This document shows positions 1 to 6,455 of a stretch of 7,449 nt of DNA, piece after piece (position 1 is the first letter of the stretch; the number at the start of each line of letters is the position of its first letter). This DNA comes from RYN-431 sp036388295 (GTDB lineage Bacteria; Planctomycetota; Phycisphaerae; Tepidisphaerales; Tepidisphaeraceae): positions 1-7,449 of the forward strand of contig DASVSC010000051.1 of assembly GCA_036388295.1 (NCBI GenBank). The letters are read 5' to 3'. Made by a program: the position numbers and the translations under genes. The notes beneath the pieces were generated by a model. The model was not told the origin of the DNA, ran no database searches, and saw only the letters and a list, made by a program, of their open reading frames with translations.

Positions 1-27
1 CGTCGCGCGAAGGTGAAACGCGCGACG
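1..27. repeat. Perfect 8-bp inverted repeat (hairpin) at the window edge
   Basis: The arms CGTCGCGC (1-8) and GCGCGACG (20-27) are perfectly complementary around an 11-nt loop. The structure lies 53 bp beyond the stop codon of the 179-residue gene on the minus strand. No T-run can be seen, because the minus-strand continuation leaves the window. The loop carries GAAGGTGAA, which resembles part of the leader modules at 625 and 851, but the rest of the module is absent. Confidence 0.4.
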
Positions 28-80
28 CGGCCGTGTCGTGAACTGCCCGCTGGCCGGCGGAGCAGCTACCCGTGCGAATC

Positions 81-620
81 TTAATCTTCTTTTGAGTTGG
101 ACGCGACGCCGCGTATTGGTCGGTTCGCCTCGTCGACGCCGACGGCGCGTTTGATCCGACGCTCGGCATCGTTCGCGGTTTCACCGCCGGACATGGCCTG
201 CAGAACGTGCTGCATGTCACGCAGCACCTCTTCCATAAACTCGGCCGTCAGCATCAGCGTCATGGCGGACCAGCCGTCGGCCCAGGTGATCGGGTACGGT
301 CCCGTCTCGACCAGCCCGCAGACCATCGAATGAAACGCGGCGAAGTGCAGGGCCGCTTGCGCCAGCACCCGGGCCTGATATTCGCGCTCTCGGGCATCGG
401 GCGGCGGGCCGCCCCAGATGTCGTCCACCTCGATCGCCCCTGGAATGGCCTTGGCCAGCCGCAGCAGCAGACCGATTCGGCCGGGGCAGTCGCCGCGTAA
501 GTTCTTATTGATGAACTGACGCAGCTCGGCCGCGTCGCCTGCTGCGAAGGCATGCACGCGGGGTTTCGATGCGCGGGGAATCTTCTTGACCGGCGTTTTG
601 CCGGCGTGTAACTTCTTCAC
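81..620 (-). CDS. Hypothetical protein, 179 aa, element cargo
   Basis: I do not recognise a family. The protein starts with a basic, Lys/Arg-rich stretch of about 22 residues. A largely helical-looking body follows (about 30-60 and 75-145), with an Ala- and Met-rich stretch around 86-125. The tail, residues 145-179, is charged. There is no signal peptide and no clear membrane segment, so a cytoplasmic protein is likely. The start is GTG at 620-618. It is supported by GAGG (627-630) six bases upstream, inside the repeated leader hairpin at 625-641. The gene is last in a minus-strand series after the integrase and a 36-codon ORF, so it is probably cargo of the element. Third codon positions look GC-rich, as in the neighbouring genes. 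The reading frame is convincing; the function is unknown. Confidence 0.7.
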   Translation of the reverse strand: MKKLHAGKTPVKKIPRASKPRVHAFAAGDAAELRQFINKNLRGDCPGRIGLLLRLAKAIPGAIEVDDIWGGPPPDAREREYQARVLAQAALHFAAFHSMVCGLVETGPYPITWADGWSAMTLMLTAEFMEEVLRDMQHVLQAMSGGETANDAERRIKRAVGVDEANRPIRGVASNSKED

Positions 621-624
621 GTAG

Positions 625-678
625 CACCTCTTCCGAAGGTGTTCAGCCGCCGCCGACGAGCTCTAACTCGCCGGCGGC
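625..678 (-). promoter_or_regulatory. Structured leader module, copy 1 (hairpin + SD hairpin)
   Basis: Read on the minus strand, a 12-bp stem (667-678 with 649-660) closes the 6-nt loop TTAGAG (666-661). One pair is G·U on this strand but A·C on the other, which favours a minus-strand RNA. A 7-nt linker follows, then CACCTTCGGAAGAGGTG (641-625), where CACCT and AGGTG can pair around a 7-nt loop. The SD sequence GAGG lies in this second hairpin, and the GTG start of the 179-residue gene is six bases further on. Copy 2 at 851-903 has the same layout. On the plus strand the long stem is followed by TTTTTT (679-684), so it could also act as a terminator for plus-strand transcripts. A translation-controlling leader is an inference. 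Confidence 0.55.
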
Positions 679-707
679 TTTTTTGTTGTTACGTCCGGGG
701 CCTACAT

Positions 708-730
708 CGGCCGACGAACACGCTCGGCCG
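708..730. repeat. 7-bp inverted repeat between the small ORF and leader copy 1
   Basis: CGGCCGA (708-714) and TCGGCCG (724-730) are complementary around a 9-nt loop. The repeat lies in the short gap between the stop of the 36-codon ORF and leader copy 1. There is no T-tract on either side, so it is not a clear terminator. In DNA this GC-rich it could be coincidental. Confidence 0.3.
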
Positions 731-735
731 GCGAC

Positions 736-846
736 TCATCGCGGCGGCCAGTGGCGTGGCGACCAGGGCGGCGGGGTGTGGAATGGCGCCGGCACTAAGC
801 GCGACGCCCCTGTAGCGGCCGGGCGGCCGCGGGTAGGATCAAACAC
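736..846 (-). CDS. Possible small protein, 36 aa
   Basis: This short frame opens with GTG (846-844) and stops with TGA (738-736). It begins MFDPTRGRPAATGAS and continues rich in Pro, Arg and Trp (PPPWSPRHWPPR at the end), with no recognisable domain. Its main support is the leader, not the sequence. Exactly as for the 179-residue gene, GAGG (856-853) lies six bases before a GTG start, within the same repeated 17-nt hairpin. It could be a regulatory leader peptide, a small element protein, or a chance frame behind a leader whose real target has decayed. High GC makes short open frames common here, so confidence is limited. Confidence 0.35.
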   Translation of the reverse strand: MFDPTRGRPAATGASRLVPAPFHTPPPWSPRHWPPR

Positions 847-850
847 GGAA

Positions 851-903
851 CACCTCTTCCGAAGGTGAACCCGCGCCCGGGGGTGCTCTAACACCGCCCG
901 GGC
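851..903 (-). promoter_or_regulatory. Structured leader module, copy 2 (hairpin + SD hairpin)
   Basis: On the minus strand, an 11-bp stem (892-903 with 875-885, one bulged base at 896) closes the same TTAGAG loop (891-886) as copy 1. The stem sequence is different: GCCCGGG...GGTG here against GCCGCCG...CGAG in copy 1. A linker of exactly seven bases follows, then the identical CACCTTCGGAAGAGGTG (867-851), a six-base spacer and GTG. Identical loop, linker length, second hairpin and spacer, combined with a paired stem of different sequence, suggest selection for RNA structure. There is no T-run on the plus strand next to this copy, so a terminator role would not explain both copies. Confidence 0.5.
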
Positions 904-915
904 ACTTCGATTAAT

Positions 916-934
916 GGGCCCACGTCGGGCCCAC
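916..934. repeat. Direct repeat GGGCCCAC x2
   Basis: GGGCCCAC occurs at 916-923 and again at 927-934, with starts 11 bp apart, about one helical turn. This could be a pair of protein-binding half sites in the gap between the integrase stop and leader copy 2. It could equally be a chance event in GC-rich DNA. Confidence 0.3.
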
Positions 935-969
935 AAACCTCGCCCGCGCCGTTAAGCGCATGCGGGGCG

Positions 970-992
970 TCACTGTCCACCGTGGACAGTGA
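970..992. repeat. 23-bp near-perfect palindrome just after the integrase stop
   Basis: TCACTGTCCAC (970-980), a central C (981) and GTGGACAGTGA (982-992) form 11-bp perfect arms. The dyad lies five bases beyond the integrase stop codon. There is no T-tract on either strand, so an ordinary intrinsic terminator is unlikely. An operator, an integrase arm-type or accessory site, or an mRNA 3'-end stem-loop are all possible. Confidence 0.6.
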
Positions 993-997
993 GGTTG

Positions 998-2260
998 TCA
1001 GCCCATGACCCGGGCCACCTCTGCCGACTTTTCGAGCGCGACCTTCGCGTACCGTTCCGTGACGGCCGAATGCGAGTGGCCGAGCGCCTTTTGAACGTGG
1101 TCCAGGCCGAACCGGTCGCGGACGGCCGTCGCGAACGTGTGCCGCAGCTGGTGCGGGTGCCATCGGTGCGACGCCTGCCAATCGGCCACGGCCGCCCGCT
1201 GCTGCGGTGTGAGGCGTGCACGCCACGCCGGCAGCCGTTCGCCCTTCCGTGGCCTCAAGGTCGCCGGCAGCGGCCAGGTGCGATCGCAGGCACGGTAGAC
1301 GGCCCGGCGGTAGGTGACGGTCGTGTAACGCTCGCCAGCCGCACGCAGCGGCTTGCGCACGCGGTTGGTTCCCGGGGCGTTGCCCTGCCCCGCCGGCGTC
1401 GTTCTGGCCGCGGCCCGGGCGGCGTGGTGAGCCTTGACGGCCTCGGCCGGGCTGAACACGTACGCGTCGAGCTCAGGCCGCAGCCACGGCCGCAGCACGT
1501 CGATCGCCTTCGGGCCGATCGCCACGTCGCGCGACTTGCCGCGGTGAAGCGTCTTGTGCTGGCCCGGGCGGTAAACCCATACGTCGCCGCTTGTGTCGAT
1601 GTCAGCCGTCCGCATGACGCAGATCTCGCCCGACCGCATGCCGGTGAGAAGCTGCAGGCGGACCATCGCCGCGACCATTGGCGACAACTTCGTCAGCGTC
1701 GCCTCGACGTGGGCGACGGCCACCGGCTTCACCGGCTCGGACTCGGCCGCGGCCGTGCCGCCCCGCCGCAGTGCGTCGACAGCGTCCAAGGCGGCCACGA
1801 CGTCGGCCGTCACCAGTTCATGCTCGACGCCCCACCTGAAGATGCGACGGACCATGTGCGTGCGGTTGTTGACGTTGGCCCGGTTCCATCCGGCATCGAC
1901 CATCGCCTGGCGAACGACCTTGAGCGCCAACGGCCCGAACTCGGCCGCCGCCGTCCGGCCGTACAGCCGGACAATGATCGACATGACCAGCTTGTAGGTG
2001 TGGGCATGGGAATCCGGTATCGCGCCGGACTTGCGGAAGGCGTTGACCAGCTCGGCCACGCTCGCCCCGCCTGCATCGGCGGCCTTCGGCGTGGCCCGCC
2101 CCGCCTGCAGCCACTCGCCGACCACGCGGTCGTAATTTTCGCGCGACAGGCGCGTGCCGTGTGGCCCCAAGTAAACATCACGCCCGGAAAGTGTGACGAC
2201 GGCCTGGCCGGATGGTTTGTGACGACGATAAGACGGGAGTTTGACGCGAGTTGCCGACAT
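998..2260 (-). CDS. int: Tyrosine recombinase / phage-type integrase, 420 aa
   Basis: This is a site-specific recombinase of the lambda-integrase family, which cuts and rejoins DNA through a phosphotyrosine intermediate and would integrate or excise the element at tRNA-Phe. The N-terminal 55 residues form the planctomycete-type segment (YRRHKPSGQAVVTL, YLGPHGT). A SAM-like core-binding domain follows at about 63-155, and the catalytic domain at about 180-415. The catalytic set is complete: R209 in TGMRSGE, a Lys at 236 or 242, H370-x-x-R373 in HPHQLRHTF, H395 in LGH, and the nucleophile Y404 in ERYAKV. The stretch 270-365 is a basic, Ala-rich insertion. The start is ATG (2260-2258), with GGGG (2271-2268) seven bases upstream. 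The enzyme looks functional, so the element may still be mobile. Expression may be controlled by the dyad at 2278-2300. Confidence 0.93.
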   Translation of the reverse strand: MSATRVKLPSYRRHKPSGQAVVTLSGRDVYLGPHGTRLSRENYDRVVGEWLQAGRATPKAADAGGASVAELVNAFRKSGAIPDSHAHTYKLVMSIIVRLYGRTAAAEFGPLALKVVRQAMVDAGWNRANVNNRTHMVRRIFRWGVEHELVTADVVAALDAVDALRRGGTAAAESEPVKPVAVAHVEATLTKLSPMVAAMVRLQLLTGMRSGEICVMRTADIDTSGDVWVYRPGQHKTLHRGKSRDVAIGPKAIDVLRPWLRPELDAYVFSPAEAVKAHHAARAAARTTPAGQGNAPGTNRVRKPLRAAGERYTTVTYRRAVYRACDRTWPLPATLRPRKGERLPAWRARLTPQQRAAVADWQASHRWHPHQLRHTFATAVRDRFGLDHVQKALGHSHSAVTERYAKVALEKSAEVARVMG

Positions 2261-2277
2261 CGTGCGACCCCGAAAAC

Positions 2278-2300
2278 CGACCCGGTACTATACCGGGTCG
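2278..2300 (-). promoter_or_regulatory. Dyad over a -10 box before int; possible operator or attenuator
   Basis: CGACCCGGTA (2278-2287) and TACCGGGTCG (2291-2300) are perfect 10-bp arms with a 3-nt centre. On the minus strand the centre contains TATAGT (2292-2287), five of six matches to a sigma70 -10 box, but only a poor -35 match lies upstream (CTGAAT, 16-bp spacing). A start near 2280 would give a 20-nt leader for int. The dyad is also followed on the minus strand by G and TTTT (2276-2273), so the RNA could form a terminator hairpin. In that case it would end tRNA-Phe transcripts just before the int SD. The sequence alone does not decide between operator and terminator. Confidence 0.5.
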
Positions 2301-2320
2301 CAGTCTTCATTCAGGCCGCA

Positions 2321-2340
2321 CGTCGAACCGTTCGACGGTT
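2321..2340. repeat. Overlapping palindromes between tRNA-Phe and int
   Basis: CGTCGAAC-C-GTTCGACG (2321-2337) is a 17-bp perfect dyad. It overlaps a second one, AACCGT-TCG-ACGGTT (2326-2340). Both lie in the 113-bp gap between the tRNA 3' end and the integrase start, where regulator operators or recombinase arm sites are expected. The function is not shown by the sequence. Confidence 0.45.
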
Positions 2341-2373
2341 TGCAAATCTCGCAATCGGCTGCACTTACAACGA

Positions 2374-2400
2374 TGGGTAGTCCCGGGCTCGAACCGGGGA
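2374..2400. other. Presumed attachment-site core (tRNA-Phe 3' end)
   Basis: Elements with this layout usually recombine within the T-arm and acceptor part of the tRNA, and carry an identical 3' end that restores the gene. The tRNA here is intact and folds perfectly, which fits. The exact crossover cannot be placed without the partner repeat at the other end of the element. Confidence 0.4.
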
Positions 2401-2446
2401 CACCGGCATTTTCAGTGCCGTGCTCTACCAACTGAGCTAACTACCC
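2374..2446 (-). tRNA. tRNA-Phe (anticodon GAA)
   Basis: This is a 73-nt canonical cloverleaf. It has a perfect 7-bp acceptor stem GGGTAGT/ACTACCC, D-stem GCTC/GAGC with loop AGTTGGTA, and anticodon stem CGGCA/TGCCG. The anticodon loop is CTGAAAA, with the anticodon at 2413-2411. The variable loop has five bases, the T-arm is CCCGG-TTCGAGC-CCGGG, and the discriminator is A. No CCA is encoded, so the tail must be added by CCA transferase. The gene decodes UUC/UUU and is the apparent integration site of the neighbouring element. Confidence 0.97.
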
Positions 2447-2462
2447 GAACAGCGAGCGGGAG

Positions 2463-2491
2463 AGTATGCCAAGAGCCGGGACGTGATGCAA
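2463..2491 (-). promoter_or_regulatory. Likely sigma70 promoter of tRNA-Phe
   Basis: On the minus strand, TTGCAT (2491-2486) and CATACT (2468-2463) are separated by 17 bp. Each matches the consensus at four of six positions. A start near 2456 would leave about ten bases of 5' leader before the tRNA at 2446, a normal length for RNase P processing. Confidence 0.5.
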
Positions 2492-2550
2492 GCGACGGCG
2501 ACGGCCCTGCCGGAGCCGGGCGGCGAATGGAATGCGCCGAAGGGCGAGAC

Positions 2551-2670
2551 CTAGCGGGCCAGAATGGCAAGACAGCTGATGCTGAGCGCGACTGCACAGG
2601 CGATGCCGCCGGCCACCAGCCAGCCGGCCGGCTTGCGTTCTGAATCGACGGTGGCAATGGCGTGTGACAT
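2551..2670 (-). CDS. Small single-pass membrane protein, 39 aa (hypothetical)
   Basis: The frame has a short polar N-terminus (MSHAIATVDSERKPA) followed by one hydrophobic segment of about 22 residues (GWLVAGGIACAVALSISCLA) that ends close to the C-terminus. This suggests a tail-anchored or single-pass inner-membrane peptide with a short cytoplasmic head. I chose ATG at 2670-2668, not the upstream in-frame ATGs near 2763 and 2757, for two reasons. AGGA lies about nine bases before it, and the longer form would run through the acnA promoter with an arginine-rich, unconvincing N-terminus. The gene is divergent from acnA, with 79 bp between the starts. The hydrophobic block is the only functional clue, and no family is recognised. 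Confidence 0.45.
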   Translation of the reverse strand: MSHAIATVDSERKPAGWLVAGGIACAVALSISCLAILAR

Positions 2671-2695
2671 AAGCGGTGTTCCTATTTCCCTTATC

Positions 2696-2724
2696 GGCCG
2701 GAACCGGCCCTGTCTTGAGCAGGG
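2696..2724. promoter_or_regulatory. Inverted repeats at the acnA -35 region (possible operator)
   Basis: GGCCGG-AA-CCGGCC (2696-2709) is directly followed by, and overlaps, CCCTG (2708-2712) paired with CAGGG (2720-2724). The second repeat surrounds the proposed -35 box. The position fits a repressor or activator site in the divergent region between acnA and the small membrane gene. No known regulator consensus is recognised. Confidence 0.35.
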
Positions 2725-2743
2725 ATAGGCCCGCGCATACGAT
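2715..2743 (+). promoter_or_regulatory. Likely acnA promoter giving a leaderless mRNA
   Basis: TTGAGC (2715-2720) and TACGAT (2738-2743) are separated by 17 bp, and each matches the consensus at four of six positions. Transcription would start six to eight bases downstream, at or next to A2750, the first base of the acnA start codon. No SD sequence precedes that codon, which fits a leaderless transcript. This remains an inference. Confidence 0.45.
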
Positions 2744-2749
2744 GCCGCT

Positions 2750-5410
<2,661 letters not shown>

Positions 5411-5420
5411 GCGGCTGGCA

Positions 5421-5503
5421 GCTGGCGGCTAACTCAAAAGCAGCGGGGGCGCGTTTTGACGACGCGTCCCCGCTGTCGTTTTATGAATCCGCAGGCCGCC
5501 AGC
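5421..5503. repeat. Outer 9-bp inverted repeat flanking the terminator
   Basis: GCTGGCGGC (5421-5429) is complementary to GCCGCCAGC (5495-5503), and the terminator hairpin lies between them. The left side also carries GCTGGC twice in tandem (5414-5419 and 5421-5426). This may be a remnant of an intergenic repeat or an extended stem. No function is shown. Confidence 0.3.
5437..5482. terminator. Bidirectional intrinsic terminator, acnA / DUF2203
   Basis: A 14-bp stem (5441-5454 with 5462-5475, one G·U pair) closes the 7-nt loop TTTGACG. TCGTTTT (5476-5482) follows on the plus strand. On the minus strand the stem is followed by CTTTTG (5440-5435). It lies 30 bp after the acnA stop and 25 bp after the DUF2203 stop, so it can end both convergent transcripts. 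Confidence 0.85.
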
Positions 5504-5507
5504 CACT

Positions 5508-5933
5508 TCACTCGCTTAGCAGGCTAATCGGCTGGCGTCCCGAGAAGCCGGTGTGCAGTTCGTGCCAGTGTTCGATCCGCGGTTCGCCCAGACGCCAGCA
5601 GAGGTAAATGTCGCGGCCTTGGTGCTTGCCGACGAAATCGATCAGGCCCGTTCGGTAATCCTTCAATTCACAGCCGATCGTCTTCAGTTCGTCGATAAGG
5701 TCTCCCAATCGATCAACGGCCTGTTCCAGACGATTCTGCAGATCGTCGCGTACGGCGACCGATTGGCGCACTTCGAGTTGCCCGTGCAGTTCGGTCGCCT
5801 CTTCGTGCGTCCGTACCACGTCCGTGACCACGCGCCGCACCAGCGGCAGAGCGCGTTCGGCCTCGGCGAGGGTGAAATACTTCTGCCGGGGCATCGCCCC
5901 CGTTTCACTGGACCAGGATTTACTGACGGCCAT
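5508..5933 (-). CDS. DUF2203 family protein, 141 aa
   Basis: The protein matches my recollection of the DUF2203 family. An N-terminal YFTLAEAERALPLVRR motif (19-34) is followed by a long amphipathic helical region (about 35-85) that looks like a coiled coil. Then come IGCELKDYRTGLIDF (86-100), YLCWRLGEP (110-118) and the C-terminal HWHELHTGFSGRQP (122-135). The biochemical function of the family is unknown. The protein has no signal peptide or membrane segment and is probably cytoplasmic. I chose ATG 5933-5931 because GAGG lies eight bases upstream. ATG 5939 is only two bases from that SD, and ATG 5894 begins right at the conserved core (MPRQKYFTL) and remains possible. The frame can also be extended upstream to 5987. 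The gene is convergent with acnA, with a shared terminator. Confidence 0.85.
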   Translation of the reverse strand: MAVSKSWSSETGAMPRQKYFTLAEAERALPLVRRVVTDVVRTHEEATELHGQLEVRQSVAVRDDLQNRLEQAVDRLGDLIDELKTIGCELKDYRTGLIDFVGKHQGRDIYLCWRLGEPRIEHWHELHTGFSGRQPISLLSE

Positions 5934-5943
5934 CGGCATCACC

Positions 5944-6156
5944 TCATGTGTACGACTCGACTCCCATCTTTTGCAGGCCGAGTGCAAAGGTCAATGTGTT
6001 CTTGCGGCCACGACACCAGGCACCACAGATTGTGCATCGGATTGTGCCGGTCGCACCATTCGTACCGATTTCAGGCGGGCCAGACTGCCGCACGTGTCGG
6101 CCGCAGATCGCAGTTGAAAGCGTTGTCGCGCCGACCGTTTCGGCTGCCCCTGCCAT
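5944..6156 (-). CDS. Doubtful small ORF, 70 aa, upstream of DUF2203
   Basis: This open frame ends in TGA at 5946-5944. The SD and start codon of the DUF2203 gene overlap or immediately follow that stop, an arrangement compatible with translational coupling. The translation has a Cys-rich patch (RCTICGAWCRGRKN, about 40-53), which might suggest metal binding, but no full domain. There is no convincing SD before the ATG at 6156, and third-position GC looks lower than in acnA, so it may be non-coding. The rest of this 340-bp gap, from 6157 to the tRNA-Ala promoter, shows no gene that I can support. It presumably holds the promoter for the minus-strand gene, although I see no good -35/-10 pair. 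Confidence 0.25.
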   Translation of the reverse strand: MAGAAETVGATTLSTAICGRHVRQSGPPEIGTNGATGTIRCTICGAWCRGRKNTLTFALGLQKMGVESYT

Positions 6157-6233
6157 GCTTCATCCCGTTCTAATCAACCCGACATGTTTGAAGGGCGACC
6201 GTGTTCGGCAAGTCTCATCCGCAGCAAACGGAC

Positions 6234-6261
6234 TTGACACCGACCGCCCCCGCATTACACT
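6234..6261 (+). promoter_or_regulatory. Sigma70 promoter of tRNA-Ala
   Basis: A perfect -35 box TTGACA (6234-6239) and TACACT (6256-6261) are separated by 16 bp. The start would be near 6268, leaving about eight leader bases before the tRNA at 6276. TCGGGCCC, a GC-rich stretch between the -10 box and the tRNA, resembles a stringent-type discriminator. Confidence 0.75.
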
Positions 6262-6275
6262 GTCGGGCCCTTCGC

Positions 6276-6346
6276 GGGGCTATAGTGAAATGGGATCACG
6301 CGACCATGGCATGGTTGAATTTGGGGTTCAAATCCCCATAGCTCCA
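6276..6346 (+). tRNA. tRNA-Ala (anticodon GGC)
   Basis: This is a 71-nt cloverleaf. The acceptor stem GGGGCTA/TAGCTCC contains the G3·U70 wobble pair that identifies alanine tRNAs. The D-stem is GTGA/TCAC with a short 7-nt loop. The anticodon stem is CGACC/GGTTG with loop ATGGCAT (anticodon 6308-6310), the variable loop has four bases, and the T-arm is TGGGG-TTCAAAT-CCCCA. The discriminator is A and no CCA is encoded. The short D and variable loops account for the small size. The gene has its own promoter and terminator. Confidence 0.95.
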
Positions 6347-6348
6347 TT

Positions 6349-6372
6349 CAGATTTCTGACTGAGAAAGTCTG
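6349..6372 (+). other. Short hairpin in the tRNA-Ala 3' trailer
   Basis: CAGATTTCT (6349-6357) pairs with AGAAAGTCTG (6363-6372), with one bulged base, around a 5-nt loop. It starts three bases after the mature tRNA end and may mark the site for 3' processing. There is no T-run after it. Confidence 0.35.
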
Positions 6373-6381
6373 ATCAAACTG

Positions 6382-6424
6382 AACGCCGCCGAAACGTTTG
6401 ACGTTTCGGCGGCGTTTCCGTTTT
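6382..6424 (+). terminator. Strong intrinsic terminator after tRNA-Ala
   Basis: A perfect 15-bp GC-rich stem (6382-6396 with 6402-6416) closes the 5-nt loop TTTGA and is followed by TCCGTTTT. It ends the tRNA-Ala transcript. It also lies 32 bp beyond the stop of the convergent PEP-CTERM gene and could end that transcript, but the minus-strand side has only a weak T-run (CAGTTTG). Confidence 0.88.
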
Positions 6425-6455
6425 AGACATGATCTCGGCAGTGACACAGTTTGGG

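Larger units (their letters stand above)
1..2400. mobile_element. One end of a tRNA-Phe-integrated genetic element
   Basis: The 3' end of tRNA-Phe faces a complete tyrosine recombinase that starts 113 bp away. This is the classic layout of an integrative element inserted into a tRNA gene. All likely genes in the segment (integrase, a 36-residue ORF, a 179-residue protein) lie on the minus strand and read away from the tRNA. The right boundary should fall within the T-arm and acceptor part of the tRNA, at about 2374-2400. I found no second copy of the tRNA 3' end in positions 1-1000, so the left boundary must lie outside the window. The extent, cargo and mobility of the element are unknown. 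That it is an element at all is an inference from gene order and the intact integrase. Confidence 0.6.

Noticed and set aside
649..891. GTTAGAG in both leader loops as integron attC core sites
   Set aside because: GTTAGAG does not fit the GTTRRRY core, there is no matching RYYYAAC partner at the other end, and no integron integrase features are seen.
625..903. The leader pair as a CRISPR array or a known riboswitch
   Set aside because: There are only two units with unequal flanks and no spacers of regular length. The conserved bases do not match any riboswitch consensus that I can recall.
833..903. Second attachment site (copy of the tRNA-Phe 3' end)
   Set aside because: Only short GC-rich matches such as CCCGGGC occur there, and nothing resembles the T-arm and acceptor sequence.
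989..2380. 463-codon plus-strand open frame opposite the integrase
   Set aside because: It is antisense to a complete integrase with intact motifs, its Arg/Pro/His-rich translation is typical of a GC-rich shadow frame, and it runs into tRNA-Phe.
2241..2435. Plus-strand frame ending GSPGLEPGTPAFSVPCSTN
   Set aside because: This is the well-known false translation of the reverse strand of a tRNA gene.
5948..6373. 141-codon plus-strand frame
   Set aside because: It runs through the tRNA-Ala promoter and the tRNA itself and has no SD or domain.
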